Assembly (NCBI GenBank): GCA_937968015.1
Contig: CALBSO010000057.1
Coordinates: 1 to 18,441 of the forward strand
Origin: an uncultured Thermomicrobia bacterium
GTDB lineage: Bacteria; Chloroflexota; Chloroflexia; Thermomicrobiales; JALYUS01
Reading direction: 5' to 3'
Length of the DNA stretch: 18,441 nucleotides
Shown: positions 1 to 7,945 of the stretch, piece by piece
Position numbering within the stretch: position 1 is the first letter of the stretch
Layout of the letters: each line of letters opens with the position of its first letter
Translations under genes and position numbers: made by a program
Notes under the pieces: generated by a model
Database searches by the model: none
Told to the model about the DNA's origin: nothing
What the model saw: the letters and a program-made list of their open reading frames with translations, nothing else

Positions 1-66
1 TTTGAGGCCATCAGCGTATCTCTGTCTAACGATGATTGTCTACCTACTTAGAGCACATATCGTATT

Positions 67-126
67 GGTGGTGGCGGGCTTTAGCCTGCCATAGCAAGAA
101 ACGGCAGGCTAAAGCCCGCCACCACC
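67..126. repeat. Perfect 24-bp inverted repeat (hairpin element, copy 1)
   Basis: Positions 67-90 are exactly complementary to 103-126, with a 12-nt loop at 91-102. Each arm contains a smaller palindrome (GGCTttAGCC at 77-86, GGCTaaAGCC at 107-116). The arm core GTGGCG...GGCTTYAGCCTGC recurs in a second hairpin at 8938-8990, so this looks like a dispersed, REP- or MITE-like intergenic element. It lies about 120 bp beyond the 3' end of the minus-strand gene at 248-2017 and could also end or protect that transcript. No T-run follows it. The rest of 1-247 shows no gene I can support. Confidence 0.85.
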
Positions 127-247
127 GGCTCAATGCTTCTGCAAAACGCTGTAAGCCGCGTGGCCACTGCCCATCGCGTGCGTTTCTCCCGTATCATGGG
201 AAACCATCGTGGATGAGGGAAGTGAGTCGCCCCGGATCATCGTGGCG

Positions 248-2017
248 TCAGCGACTCGCGAGCCGCTCGACGACCGGCGCGAGCGCTTCCATCAGTTCAT
301 CCGAGACCATGATATACGAGATGCCCAGGGTCTCACGCCGCCGCTCAAGAGTGTCGCACATTGCGTCGGTCGTCCCCGCAAGCACAGGGATCGCGCCGGA
401 GCGGGCGAGTCGCCCCGCGTCGGCGCCAAACTGTGACGCGATCCATCGGGGCATCTGTTCCCCTACCATCATCAGGTTCAGATTGATCTCCAACTGCCCC
501 AACCGCTCCCCCGCCGCCTCGCGCAGCACGCCGATCTTCTCCGTCACCGCCGCCTCAGTCGCGTCCGGGCTGATGCCGAGCGCGACGATGTCCGCCTCGC
601 GCGCGGCGAGCGCGAGCAGGTGCGGGCCGCTCCCGGCGACGAGGATCGGTAGCCGGGGCTGCTGGATTGGGAGCGGAGAAACCGCCGCGTCTGCCGCGGC
701 ATAGTGCGGTCCGGTCGCGCTCGCGCGTTGCCCCGCGAGGAGCGGTTTAATGATGGCGAGCGATTCGGCCAGCCGCGCGACGCGGATGCCGCCCGTCGCG
801 AAGGGAATACCCAACATACGGTTGTCGGCGGCGGCGGTCTCGCGGCCCGCGCCGATACCCAACTCGAAGCGGCCGCCGCTGAGCAGATCGAGGGTGGCGG
901 CCTCCTTCGCGAGCATGACAGGATTGCGATAATCGTTAGCGAGCACGTACGTGCCGACACGAAGCGTGCGCGTCGCGGCGGCGGCGGCGGCGAGCGCGGG
1001 CAGTGGGGCGAGCGTGTACTGAATGTTATCCGGGATGACGAGGGTCGCGTAGCCGAGCGCCTCAACGCGACGGGCCTTCTCGGCCCACTCCTCCCCCGAA
1101 GATGCCTGCGCGGCCACGACACCGAAGCGGAACGGGCGGTATGTCATCATCGCTTTCCTCTCATGGAACGCGGACTTCGGGCTGTCGGCGGCCGAACGCT
1201 CAGCCCCCGCCCCAGTCCGCGTGATCGGATACTGAATCTCGGTGATGCCGTCCGCGCTGTCCGGGCCGGCAAAATGGAGGGCGAGCGTGCGATTCGGCCC
1301 CGCGAGGCGATAATCGTTCGCCTCGATCCAGCCGAGCAGCGCGATGTGTGCTCTGCCGACGGTCGCGAGCGGGCCGTGATGCTTCACACACGCCATCGTC
1401 TCGACCGCGGGCAACGTGCTTTGCGTAATCCGCGCGTGCGGCGGCAGCGGATCGGCGGTGGTGAAGGTCGCTTCCGCATGGATATCCGCCGCTCGGTACT
1501 CGCCGTCATGCCAGACTGCCGTCCATGCGCTCGCGCGCAGATCATGCCGACGCTGATATGCCTGGAGTTCGCCAAAGAGCGCGCCGACAGCGGAATAGGC
1601 GGGCAGCACGGCACGGAGCGACGCCACACGCTCGGCCGCGACCCGCTTCAGCGCCACGTCATACGGCGCGCCTGGCGGCGTTTGCTCGATCTGCCGCAGG
1701 CGCGCCTCGATTCGCTCCAATCGTTCCTGCGCTGTCGCGATCACGCCGCGCGCTTCCTGCTCCTTCATCAGGAGCATGCCGCGCAACTGCGCGGGTGACA
1801 GATCGGCGTCGAGGAGTTGGCTGACCTGCTCCAATGAAAAGCCGAGTTCCTTCAGCGCGAGGATGTGATCGAGTCGGCGCACCTGCGCGCCGGTGTAGTA
1901 ACGATAGCCGCTGGTGGGGTCAATGCGATCGGGCGTGAGCAACCCGAGGCGATCATAGTGTCGTAGCGCCTTGACGGTCACTTGTGTCAGCCGGGAGAAG
2001 TCGCCGATTTTGAACAC
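248..2017 (-). CDS. MerR/GyrI-type regulator fused to F420-dependent LLM-class oxidoreductase
   Basis: This is a 589-residue fusion with a GTG start, preceded by GAGGA about 8 nt upstream. Residues 1-70 form a MerR-type winged helix (FKIGDFSRL, ALRHYDRLGLL, SGYRYY). Residues 75-112 form the usual coiled-coil dimer helix. Residues 118-267 resemble a GyrI-like small-molecule-binding domain ending in ITEIQYPI. After a linker of about 22 residues, residues 290-589 form a luciferase-like (LLM) flavin/F420 oxidoreductase. That part has RPFRFGV at its start, then GYATLVIPD, LRVGTYVLANDYRNP and LLSGGRFELGIGAGRE, which match the MSMEG_2516-like (TIGR03621) group. Such regulators normally end near residue 270 and such oxidoreductases are about 290-300 residues long, so both halves are full length. 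A good Shine-Dalgarno sequence sits before Met290 (see the separate entry). The oxidoreductase may therefore also be made alone. Its substrate is unknown. The gene may be autoregulated by the MerR half, but no spaced MerR operator was identified. Confidence 0.85.
   Translation of the reverse strand: MFKIGDFSRLTQVTVKALRHYDRLGLLTPDRIDPTSGYRYYTGAQVRRLDHILALKELGFSLEQVSQLLDADLSPAQLRGMLLMKEQEARGVIATAQERLERIEARLRQIEQTPPGAPYDVALKRVAAERVASLRAVLPAYSAVGALFGELQAYQRRHDLRASAWTAVWHDGEYRAADIHAEATFTTADPLPPHARITQSTLPAVETMACVKHHGPLATVGRAHIALLGWIEANDYRLAGPNRTLALHFAGPDSADGITEIQYPITRTGAGAERSAADSPKSAFHERKAMMTYRPFRFGVVAAQASSGEEWAEKARRVEALGYATLVIPDNIQYTLAPLPALAAAAAATRTLRVGTYVLANDYRNPVMLAKEAATLDLLSGGRFELGIGAGRETAAADNRMLGIPFATGGIRVARLAESLAIIKPLLAGQRASATGPHYAAADAAVSPLPIQQPRLPILVAGSGPHLLALAAREADIVALGISPDATEAAVTEKIGVLREAAGERLGQLEINLNLMMVGEQMPRWIASQFGADAGRLARSGAIPVLAGTTDAMCDTLERRRETLGISYIMVSDELMEALAPVVERLASR
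1147..1165 (-). promoter_or_regulatory. Internal ribosome-binding site and start codons for the oxidoreductase half
   Basis: Read on the minus strand, GAGAGGAAAGCG precedes two consecutive ATG codons, at 1150 and 1147. The spacing from AGAGG to the first ATG is 6 nt. These ATGs are in frame with the upstream regulator and begin the LLM-oxidoreductase domain (residue 290 of the fusion). A site this well placed suggests an ancestral separate gene, and possibly present-day production of a free 300-residue enzyme from 248-1150. Confidence 0.6.
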
Positions 2018-2139
2018 CCGATTCCTCGCCCTCCGCGCGTTCGCAACCCTTCAGCGCAACGGTAAACCCTGCCCTTGGGGGAGAGTCAAGGGGGAGGGGT
2101 CCGATATCTGGATATACCCGCAGACAAAATGGCGTGCGG
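2018..2139. other. Short intergenic gap, nothing firm
   Basis: This 122-bp gap lies between two minus-strand genes, the kinase upstream and the regulator fusion downstream. It holds a G-rich stretch around 2077-2099 with a weak CCCTTG/CAAGGG inverted repeat (2072-2077 and 2087-2092). It also holds the ribosome-binding site of the downstream gene. I see no convincing terminator or promoter. The two genes could be cotranscribed. Confidence 0.4.
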
Positions 2140-3591
2140 TCAGTCCTGAGATGTTTCTGGCTGCCCGACTGCCGCCGCGAAGGGCAGCCAGAAGGCGAAG
2201 GTCGTCCCGTGCCCCTCGCCGTCACTCTCCGCCCGAATCCAACCGCCGTGCCGCTCCATGATGTTGCGGCAGATGTAGAGCCCGAGGCCCATTCCGGGCA
2301 TGCTGCCCGCCACGGCATTGGCTGCCCGGCCAAAGGGCGCAAAGATTGTCTCTGCTGCCCCCGCGGGTAAGCCAATCCCCTCGTCCCGCACGCGCATTGT
2401 CACGCCGCCCGCTTCCGTCTGCACCGTGACGGTAATCACCCCGCCGTCGGGCGAATATTTCATTGCGTTGTCGAGCAGATTCATCAGCACCTGGTCTATA
2501 CGGGCCGCATCCGCCGAAACGGGGGGCGGATCGTCGAGCGTTTCGAGAATCAGTCGCTGCGTCGCGCCGAGTTGCTCGCTCGCGCGCGTCATTGCCTCAC
2601 GGACGAGCGTGACGAGATCGGTGGGCCGTGGCGTGAGCGGCAGTTGACCGGTGCGGATGCGCGAGACATCGAGCAAATCATCCGTCAGTTCCGCCAGGCG
2701 CGCCGCCGACGTATTGAGGATCGTCAGGGTTCGGGTGAGCCGAGTGGGGTCGAGTTGGCCCCGCTCCTGCCGCCGCAGGAGGAGTTGGGCGGTGCCTTTG
2801 ATCGCCGTAACCGGTGTCTTCAGTTCGTGCGCGGCAATCGAGAGGAAGCGATCCCGCGCCCGCACCGCCTCCTCCGCTTCCGCGCGGGCGGCGCGTTCGG
2901 CTTCATAGAGCCGCGCCCGCTCCAATGCCTGCGCGCACTGCCCGGCGATTGCTTCAATCAAGTCGCGTGATGCGGTGTCGAACGGGCGCTCCTCGGCGAA
3001 CCGGAGCGACATGACACCGATCACCGCGCCGCCGACGGCGAGGGGCGCCGAAACCGCCGCGCCGAATTGCCGCCGCGCGGGGATCGCCGCCAATTGCGGG
3101 TATTGGGAGAAAAGTTCCGCGTTCGTCTCCAGCCAGACAGCTTTACCAGTCCGTGCCGTCGTGGCGATTGGCCCCAGGGCGTCGAGCGGCACGAAGCGTG
3201 TCCCCTCGACGATTTCGTCGGGATAGCCGAACATCGCCAGCCGCTCCATCGCCGTGCCATGTCCGGTCAGGATGCCAAGCCCACCGGCGACGGCCCCGAC
3301 GCTGGCGATCCCCTCGCGCAGGGCCGTTTCCGCCACTTCCTCGCGTGTCGTCGCCCGCGCGAGCGCCGCTGTGACGGCCAGGAGGCGGGCGAGATGCTGT
3401 GCCGTCGCCTCTGCCGCCAGGCGAGCGCTCTGCTCCTCGGCCAAAAGCAACGCGCGCCGCTCCTCGGCGACACTAAGGAGTGGTGAACGCCCATGCTCGC
3501 CCGGGGCAGGGTCCGGTGTCGCGGGCTTCCGGTCATCCACGGGCGTGGGTTGTCGTTCGCCGCGATTGCTTCCGCGTTTTCGGTGCTGCAT
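2140..3591 (-). CDS. Soluble GAF-domain sensor histidine kinase
   Basis: This 483-residue kinase has no membrane segments and so is probably cytoplasmic. Residues 65-228 form a GAF sensory domain. A short coiled coil (229-248) leads to the HisKA dimerisation helix with the phospho-acceptor His255 (AAHELKTP). The ATP-binding domain has the N box (NLLDNAMKYS, 371-380), G1 box (DEGIG, 403-407), F box (FAPFG, 417-421) and G2 box (GMGLGL, 433-438). The start chosen is the ATG at 3591. The frame stays open upstream to 3792, but that extension is Arg/Pro-rich, has no domain, and would cover the divergent promoter region. The ribosome-binding site is only a G run (GGGGGG, 4 nt away), so the start is less certain than the gene. 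No response regulator is encoded in the window, so the kinase is an orphan here. It is transcribed divergently from the oxidase operon. Confidence 0.87.
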   Translation of the reverse strand: MQHRKRGSNRGERQPTPVDDRKPATPDPAPGEHGRSPLLSVAEERRALLLAEEQSARLAAEATAQHLARLLAVTAALARATTREEVAETALREGIASVGAVAGGLGILTGHGTAMERLAMFGYPDEIVEGTRFVPLDALGPIATTARTGKAVWLETNAELFSQYPQLAAIPARRQFGAAVSAPLAVGGAVIGVMSLRFAEERPFDTASRDLIEAIAGQCAQALERARLYEAERAARAEAEEAVRARDRFLSIAAHELKTPVTAIKGTAQLLLRRQERGQLDPTRLTRTLTILNTSAARLAELTDDLLDVSRIRTGQLPLTPRPTDLVTLVREAMTRASEQLGATQRLILETLDDPPPVSADAARIDQVLMNLLDNAMKYSPDGGVITVTVQTEAGGVTMRVRDEGIGLPAGAAETIFAPFGRAANAVAGSMPGMGLGLYICRNIMERHGGWIRAESDGEGHGTTFAFWLPFAAAVGQPETSQD

Positions 3592-3711
3592 CAAGCCCCC
3601 CGTCGGGCCGTCTCCATCGGTACGCTGGCGGCGTGCCGGATTATGGCAGACGGAGCGGGGAGCGACAAGGGACTGGCGTGAAAAGATCGGGACGCGAAAC
3701 GTGATATGCGT

Positions 3712-3799
3712 CAGTGGTATGGCACGCATGATGCGACAGCGATGTGCGCGGGCTGGTACGGCCTCTTTGTACTCCGTTCGACCGTGCGTCATACCACTG
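3712..3799. promoter_or_regulatory. Widely spaced 10-bp inverted repeat in the divergent promoter region
   Basis: CAGTGGTATG at 3712-3721 is exactly complementary to CATACCACTG at 3790-3799. A further GCACG/CGTGC pairing lies just inside the arms, offset by a 2-nt bulge. The arms are 78 bp apart, and the right arm lies about 16 bp upstream of the TATACT at 3815. The kinase start is at 3591 and the oxidase operon start at 3858, so this could be a looped operator pair for either gene. Its use as an operator is inference. Confidence 0.45.
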
Positions 3800-3814
3800 A
3801 GATGACAAGGGCGC

Positions 3815-3820
3815 TATACT
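3815..3820 (+). promoter_or_regulatory. Possible -10 element for the oxidase operon
   Basis: TATACT matches the sigma-70 -10 consensus at five of six positions. It would start transcription about 30 nt before the coxB ATG. No good -35 hexamer is found 16-18 bp upstream, where instead the right arm of the inverted repeat lies. If this is the promoter, it is probably activator dependent. Confidence 0.3.
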
Positions 3821-3857
3821 GGACTCCCCGAACCCGGTGTGGTGATACGAGGATGCC

Positions 3858-4787
3858 ATGCAAGGCTCGCCGTTTAACCCGATTTCCCCGCAAGAGCGGG
3901 ACATCTCTAACCTTTTCATCGGTATCCTCATCGCCGGTGCGGTCGTCTTCGTGCTCGTCACGGGTCTTGTCCTCTTCATCGCCGTTCGCTACCGCCATCG
4001 CGGCGGTAGCGACGAGCCATATCAGGAGTTCGGGCGGCGGCGGCTGGAAATCGCCTGGACGATCGCACCCGCTGTGCTCCTCGCCGTCATCCTCGGTTTC
4101 ACCGTCAAAACGATGGCCGCTGTCAGCCCCGGCCCCGGCGATCACCCACCGGACCTCATCATCACCGGCTACCAGTGGTGGTGGGGCATCCAGTACCCCG
4201 CGTCCGGCGTCGTGACGGCGAATGAGGTGCATCTCCCCGTCGGGCGGCGGATGCTCCTGCAACTTGAAGGTGGGGATGTCATCCATGATTTCTGGGTGCC
4301 GCAACTCGGTCGCAAGATGGATATGATCCCCGGCCACACCAACTGGCTCTGGGTCGAGCCGACCCAGACGGGTACCTTCCTCGGCGCGTGCGCGGAGTAT
4401 TGCGGCGCGGAGCATGCCTGGATGCGCATCCGCGTCATCGTCCAGCCGCAAGCGGAGTTTGACGCCTGGCAGCGGCAGCAAAGGCAGGCAGCGGTGGCCC
4501 CGACCGGCGGCGATGCGGCGCAGGGCGCGCACCTCTTCCAGCAACAGACCTGCGCCAGTTGCCACGCAATCGCGGGGACGGGCGCGAATGCGCACGTCGG
4601 CCCGGACCTCACCCATTTCGGTGGCCGCGACACGATTGCCGCCGGTGTGCTGGACAACACGCCGGACAACCTCGCCAAGTGGCTCAAGAGTCCCCAAGCC
4701 GTCAAGCCCGGCAATCACATGCCGAATCTCCAACTGACCGACGACCAAATCCGTGCCCTCGTCGCCTACCTGGAGGCGCAGCAATGA
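3858..4787 (+). CDS. coxB: Cytochrome c oxidase subunit II with fused cytochrome c (caa3 type)
   Basis: This 309-residue protein accepts electrons from the bc complex through its own heme c and passes them to subunit I via CuA. Two N-terminal membrane helices (about 18-43 and 64-88) are followed by the cupredoxin domain. The CuA ligands are His143, Cys178, Glu180, Cys182, His186 and Met189 (CAEYCGAEHAWM). A cytochrome c domain follows from about residue 217, with CASCH at 232-236 and the likely axial Met288 (GNHMPN). The aromatic WWW at 107-109 precedes the CuA domain, as is usual. No lipobox or cleavable signal peptide is evident. The ATG at 3858 has GAGG about 6 nt upstream. It is the first gene of the respiratory operon, with a 42-bp gap to the subunit I/III gene. 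Confidence 0.96.
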   Translation: MQGSPFNPISPQERDISNLFIGILIAGAVVFVLVTGLVLFIAVRYRHRGGSDEPYQEFGRRRLEIAWTIAPAVLLAVILGFTVKTMAAVSPGPGDHPPDLIITGYQWWWGIQYPASGVVTANEVHLPVGRRMLLQLEGGDVIHDFWVPQLGRKMDMIPGHTNWLWVEPTQTGTFLGACAEYCGAEHAWMRIRVIVQPQAEFDAWQRQQRQAAVAPTGGDAAQGAHLFQQQTCASCHAIAGTGANAHVGPDLTHFGGRDTIAAGVLDNTPDNLAKWLKSPQAVKPGNHMPNLQLTDDQIRALVAYLEAQQ

Positions 4788-4829
4788 TCGGAAACCGCTC
4801 GAATTCCTCCGTCGAAAGGTAGCGCGATT

Positions 4830-7088
4830 GTGGCGAATGTGCCGCTTGTGCCTGAACTCGATACCCCGCTGCCGAAGGTCGAATCCGATGAGGGGCTGCT
4901 CAGTTGGGTCGCCTCGGTGGATCACAAGCAGATCGGCATCATGTACCTGATCGCGACGCTCTTCTTCTTTGTCGTCGGTGGGCTCGAGGCGCTGCTGATG
5001 CGTGTCCAGTTGGCGAGGCCGGAGAACGGCTTCCTCTCGCCGGCGGCGTACAACCAGATCTTCACGATGCACGGCACGACGATGGTCTTCCTCGTCGTCA
5101 TGCCGATGCTGATCGGCTTCGGCAACTACCTTGTGCCGCTGATGATCGGCGCGCGGGACATGGCCTTCCCGCGTCTCAACGCCCTCAGTTTCTGGCTGCT
5201 CATCTTCGGCGGCCTGCTCCTCTATTATTCCTTCATCGGCGGCGGCGCGCCCGACGCGGGCTGGTTCAGTTACGCGCCCTTGAGCGAGCGCGCCTTCTCC
5301 TTCACAAGCGGCCTTGATTATTGGGCGCTCGGCTTACTGACGACGGGTATCGGCACGGTCCTTTCCGGTATCAACTTCATCGTGACGATCCTCACGCAGC
5401 GCGCGCCGGGGATGGGCATTCGCCGCCTGCCCCTCTTTGTCTGGATGACCTTCATCAACGCGATGCTGATCATCTTCGCCCTGCCGATCCTCAATGCGTC
5501 GCTCGTCATGCTGCTGGCGGACCGGCAACTGAACGCACATTTCTTCACACCCGCGTCGGGCGGCTCGGCAGTGCTCTGGCAGCATTACTTCTGGGGCTTC
5601 GGCCACCCGGAGGTCTATATCATGGTGTTGCCCGCCTTCGGCATCATCTCGGAGGTGATCCCGGTCTTCTCGCGCAAGCCGATCTACGGCTACGGCTTCG
5701 TCGCCGGTTCCACCGTCGGGATCGCCTTCCTCAGTTTCGCCGTCTGGGCGCATCATATGTTCGCCGTCGGGCTTGGCAGACCGGCGGACATCATCTTCGC
5801 GGCGGGGAGCATGCTGATCGCCGTGCCGACGGGCATCAAGATTTTCAACTGGGTGGCGACGATGTGGGGTGGCGCGATCCGCTTCACGACGGCGATGTGT
5901 TTCGCGATGGCCTTCCTCATCCTCTTCACGATCGGCGGCATTAGCGGTGTCTCCTTCGCCGTCGTCCCGACCGACTGGCAGACGACGGACACATATTACG
6001 TTGTCGCGCATATGCATTACGTCCTCTTCGGCGGCACGCTCTTCGCCGTCTTCGCGGGTATCTATTACTGGTTTCCGAAGGTGACAGGGCGGATGCTCTC
6101 GGAGGTGTGGGGAAGATGGCACTTCTGGTGGACGTTTATCGGTTTCAATCTCACCTTCGGCGTGCAGCACATTCTTGGCATCCTCGGCATGCCGCGCCGC
6201 GTCTTCACCTATCCCGATCTGCCGTGGTGGGGCGTGCTGAATCTCGCCTCGACGATCGGTGCGTTCATCCTCGCGCTCTCGGTCGCCATCTTCGTTTGGA
6301 ATCTCATCGCGAGCCTGCATCACGGCGCGACTGCGGGCGACAACCCGTGGCAGGCATGGACGCTCGAATGGGCGACGACCTCGCCGCCGCCGATCCATAA
6401 CTTCGACCGCCTGCCGCCGATCCGCAGCCGCCGCCCTTTGTGGGATGTCGCGCACCCGGAGAACCCGGACTGGGAGCGCCAAACGAGCCAGCGGGGCACG
6501 GCGGGGACGGCGGAAATCGGCATTGACAAGAACCTGCAAGGGACGGCGCTCTTCCTCGCGTCAGAGGCAGTCTTCTTCGTCCTCCTGATCCTCGCCTTCG
6601 TCTACTATCACAACAATCTCTTCAACGAATCGAGCAGCAGCCCGTCGAACGCGGGCCGGGTGCTTGATCCGGTCAAGACGGGCATCTACACCGTCTGCCT
6701 GCTCGCCAGCAGCGCCACGATCTGGTGGGCGGGCCGCAGCCTGAAGCGGGGCAATCCGACGATGATGCGTCTCTCGCTCCTTGCGACCGTGATCCTCGGC
6801 GCGGTCTTCCTCTTCGGGCAGGGGCGGGAGTATCAGCGTTTGATCGGCGAGAATGTGACGATCAGCCGCAACCTCTTCGGCTCGACCTTCTTCACGCTGA
6901 CGGGCTTCCATGGCTTCCACGTCTTGATGGGGCTGGTCGCCATTGCGATCCTTTTTGGCCTCGCGCTGCGCAATACCTTCAAGGGGCCGCATTCCGTCGC
7001 AATCGAGGCGGTTTCGCTCTACTGGCATTTCGTGGATGTTGTCTGGATCGTCATCTTCGCGACGATCTACCTCTGGGCGCGCGTATGA
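4830..7088 (+). CDS. coxA: Cytochrome c oxidase subunit I-III fusion (CoxA-CoxC)
   Basis: This 752-residue protein reduces oxygen to water and pumps protons. Residues 1 to about 515 are subunit I. The likely heme a ligands are His81 and His396, and the heme a3 ligand is His394 (HMH). CuB is held by His259, His308 and His309, and Tyr263 is in the cross-link position (HPEVY). The proton-channel residues of A1-type oxidases are present: Asp110 (ARDMAFPRLN), Glu261, and Lys337 (PTGIKIFNW). Residues about 560-752 are a five-helix subunit III, with GFHGFH at 692-697 and YWHFVDVVW at 731-739. I/III fusion is known in caa3 oxidases of several phyla. The start is GTG, with GAAAGG 10 nt upstream. The stop overlaps the ATG of ctaG by 4 nt, which implies translational coupling. 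Confidence 0.96.
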   Translation: MANVPLVPELDTPLPKVESDEGLLSWVASVDHKQIGIMYLIATLFFFVVGGLEALLMRVQLARPENGFLSPAAYNQIFTMHGTTMVFLVVMPMLIGFGNYLVPLMIGARDMAFPRLNALSFWLLIFGGLLLYYSFIGGGAPDAGWFSYAPLSERAFSFTSGLDYWALGLLTTGIGTVLSGINFIVTILTQRAPGMGIRRLPLFVWMTFINAMLIIFALPILNASLVMLLADRQLNAHFFTPASGGSAVLWQHYFWGFGHPEVYIMVLPAFGIISEVIPVFSRKPIYGYGFVAGSTVGIAFLSFAVWAHHMFAVGLGRPADIIFAAGSMLIAVPTGIKIFNWVATMWGGAIRFTTAMCFAMAFLILFTIGGISGVSFAVVPTDWQTTDTYYVVAHMHYVLFGGTLFAVFAGIYYWFPKVTGRMLSEVWGRWHFWWTFIGFNLTFGVQHILGILGMPRRVFTYPDLPWWGVLNLASTIGAFILALSVAIFVWNLIASLHHGATAGDNPWQAWTLEWATTSPPPIHNFDRLPPIRSRRPLWDVAHPENPDWERQTSQRGTAGTAEIGIDKNLQGTALFLASEAVFFVLLILAFVYYHNNLFNESSSSPSNAGRVLDPVKTGIYTVCLLASSATIWWAGRSLKRGNPTMMRLSLLATVILGAVFLFGQGREYQRLIGENVTISRNLFGSTFFTLTGFHGFHVLMGLVAIAILFGLALRNTFKGPHSVAIEAVSLYWHFVDVVWIVIFATIYLWARV

Positions 7089-7945
7089 CGACGTGGCGGC
7101 TCCTGACGACCGCGTGGGACGGCGAGCCGTCCGTGCTGATCGGCTGCACGGCGCTGGTCGCCGGCTACGTGGCGATGACGCGCCGCCGTCCGTCGCGGCA
7201 GGCATGGTACTACTTCGTGGGTGTCGTCGTGCTGCTTTTCGCGCAGTGCTCGCCCCTCGATACGCTCGGCGATACGTATCTCTTCAGCGCGCACATGATC
7301 CAGCATCTTCTGCTCCTGCTCATCGTGCCGCCGCTCCTGATCCTCGGCCTCCCGGCGTGGCTGGTGGAACAGTGGCTCGGATCGCCCCGCGTACGCGTGG
7401 TGGAGCGCGTGCTGCGTCAACCAGCCGTCGCATGGCTGCTCGGTATCGGTGCGATGTATCTCTGGCACATCCCGGCGCTCTACAACGCGACGCTCGCGCA
7501 CGCCGACATCCATATAGGCGAGCATCTCTGCTTCCTCATCACCGGCGTGATCTTCTGGTGGCCGGTCTGCGCGCCGCTGCCGACATCGCGGTATGCGCCC
7601 CTCGCCGCGATGCTCTATCTCTTCACCGCCGCCGTCGCGAGCAGCCTGCTCGGCATCATTCTCACGTTCGCATCGCCCAGCCTCTACGCGGTATATCTGC
7701 ATCCCGTAGACACGCGCGGCTTCCTGTCGTTGATCCGGGACGGGTGGGGGCTCTCGCCGGCGATGGATCAGCAATTCGGCGGGCTGATCATGTGGGTGCC
7801 GGGAGGTCTCGTCTATCTCTGCGCGATCGTCGGCACATTCGCGTGCTGGCAGGGCGAATCAGATGAAGAGGATGAATCGCGTGCGGCGCGCGGCTACGTA
7901 GGCTCCCCACGCGTCGTTCCGTCATCGTCGGGGGAGGGAACCTGA
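7085..7945 (+). CDS. ctaG: CtaG-type cytochrome c oxidase assembly protein (caa3_CtaG)
   Basis: This 286-residue polytopic membrane protein has about seven hydrophobic segments. It carries the conserved histidine-rich stretches of the caa3_CtaG family: SAHMIQHLLLL near 68-78, YLWHIPALYN near 125-134, and HIGEHLCFLITGVIFWWP near 142-159. The family is needed for caa3 oxidase assembly, probably copper delivery to CuB. It is not related to the Cox11-type CtaG of proteobacteria. The start ATG overlaps the stop of the subunit I-III gene (ATGA). The C-terminal tail (about 260-286) is acidic, then Ser/Pro-rich, and looks cytoplasmic. The stop overlaps the next start by one base (TGATG). Confidence 0.92.
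   Translation: MTTWRLLTTAWDGEPSVLIGCTALVAGYVAMTRRRPSRQAWYYFVGVVVLLFAQCSPLDTLGDTYLFSAHMIQHLLLLLIVPPLLILGLPAWLVEQWLGSPRVRVVERVLRQPAVAWLLGIGAMYLWHIPALYNATLAHADIHIGEHLCFLITGVIFWWPVCAPLPTSRYAPLAAMLYLFTAAVASSLLGIILTFASPSLYAVYLHPVDTRGFLSLIRDGWGLSPAMDQQFGGLIMWVPGGLVYLCAIVGTFACWQGESDEEDESRAARGYVGSPRVVPSSSGEGT

Noticed and set aside
704..1798. A 364-codon plus-strand frame opposite the regulator fusion
   Set aside because: Arg-rich low-information translation lying opposite a gene with two clear domains.
2072..2092. Possible terminator hairpin CCCTTG/CAAGGG
   Set aside because: Only six pairs within a G-rich stretch, with no T-run.
3592..3792. N-terminal extension of the GAF kinase by 67 residues
   Set aside because: No domain or ribosome-binding site supports it, and it would overlap the inverted repeat and promoter region of the divergent operon.
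3789..5072. A 427-codon open frame on the minus strand across the subunit II gene
   Set aside because: It is a shadow of coxB/coxA in GC-rich DNA. The translation is Arg/Asp/Glu-rich with no domain, while the plus-strand frame has full oxidase motifs.
6725..7084. Upstream extension of the CtaG frame
   Set aside because: It overlaps the subunit III domain in another frame. The ATG at 7085 makes the usual 4-nt overlap.
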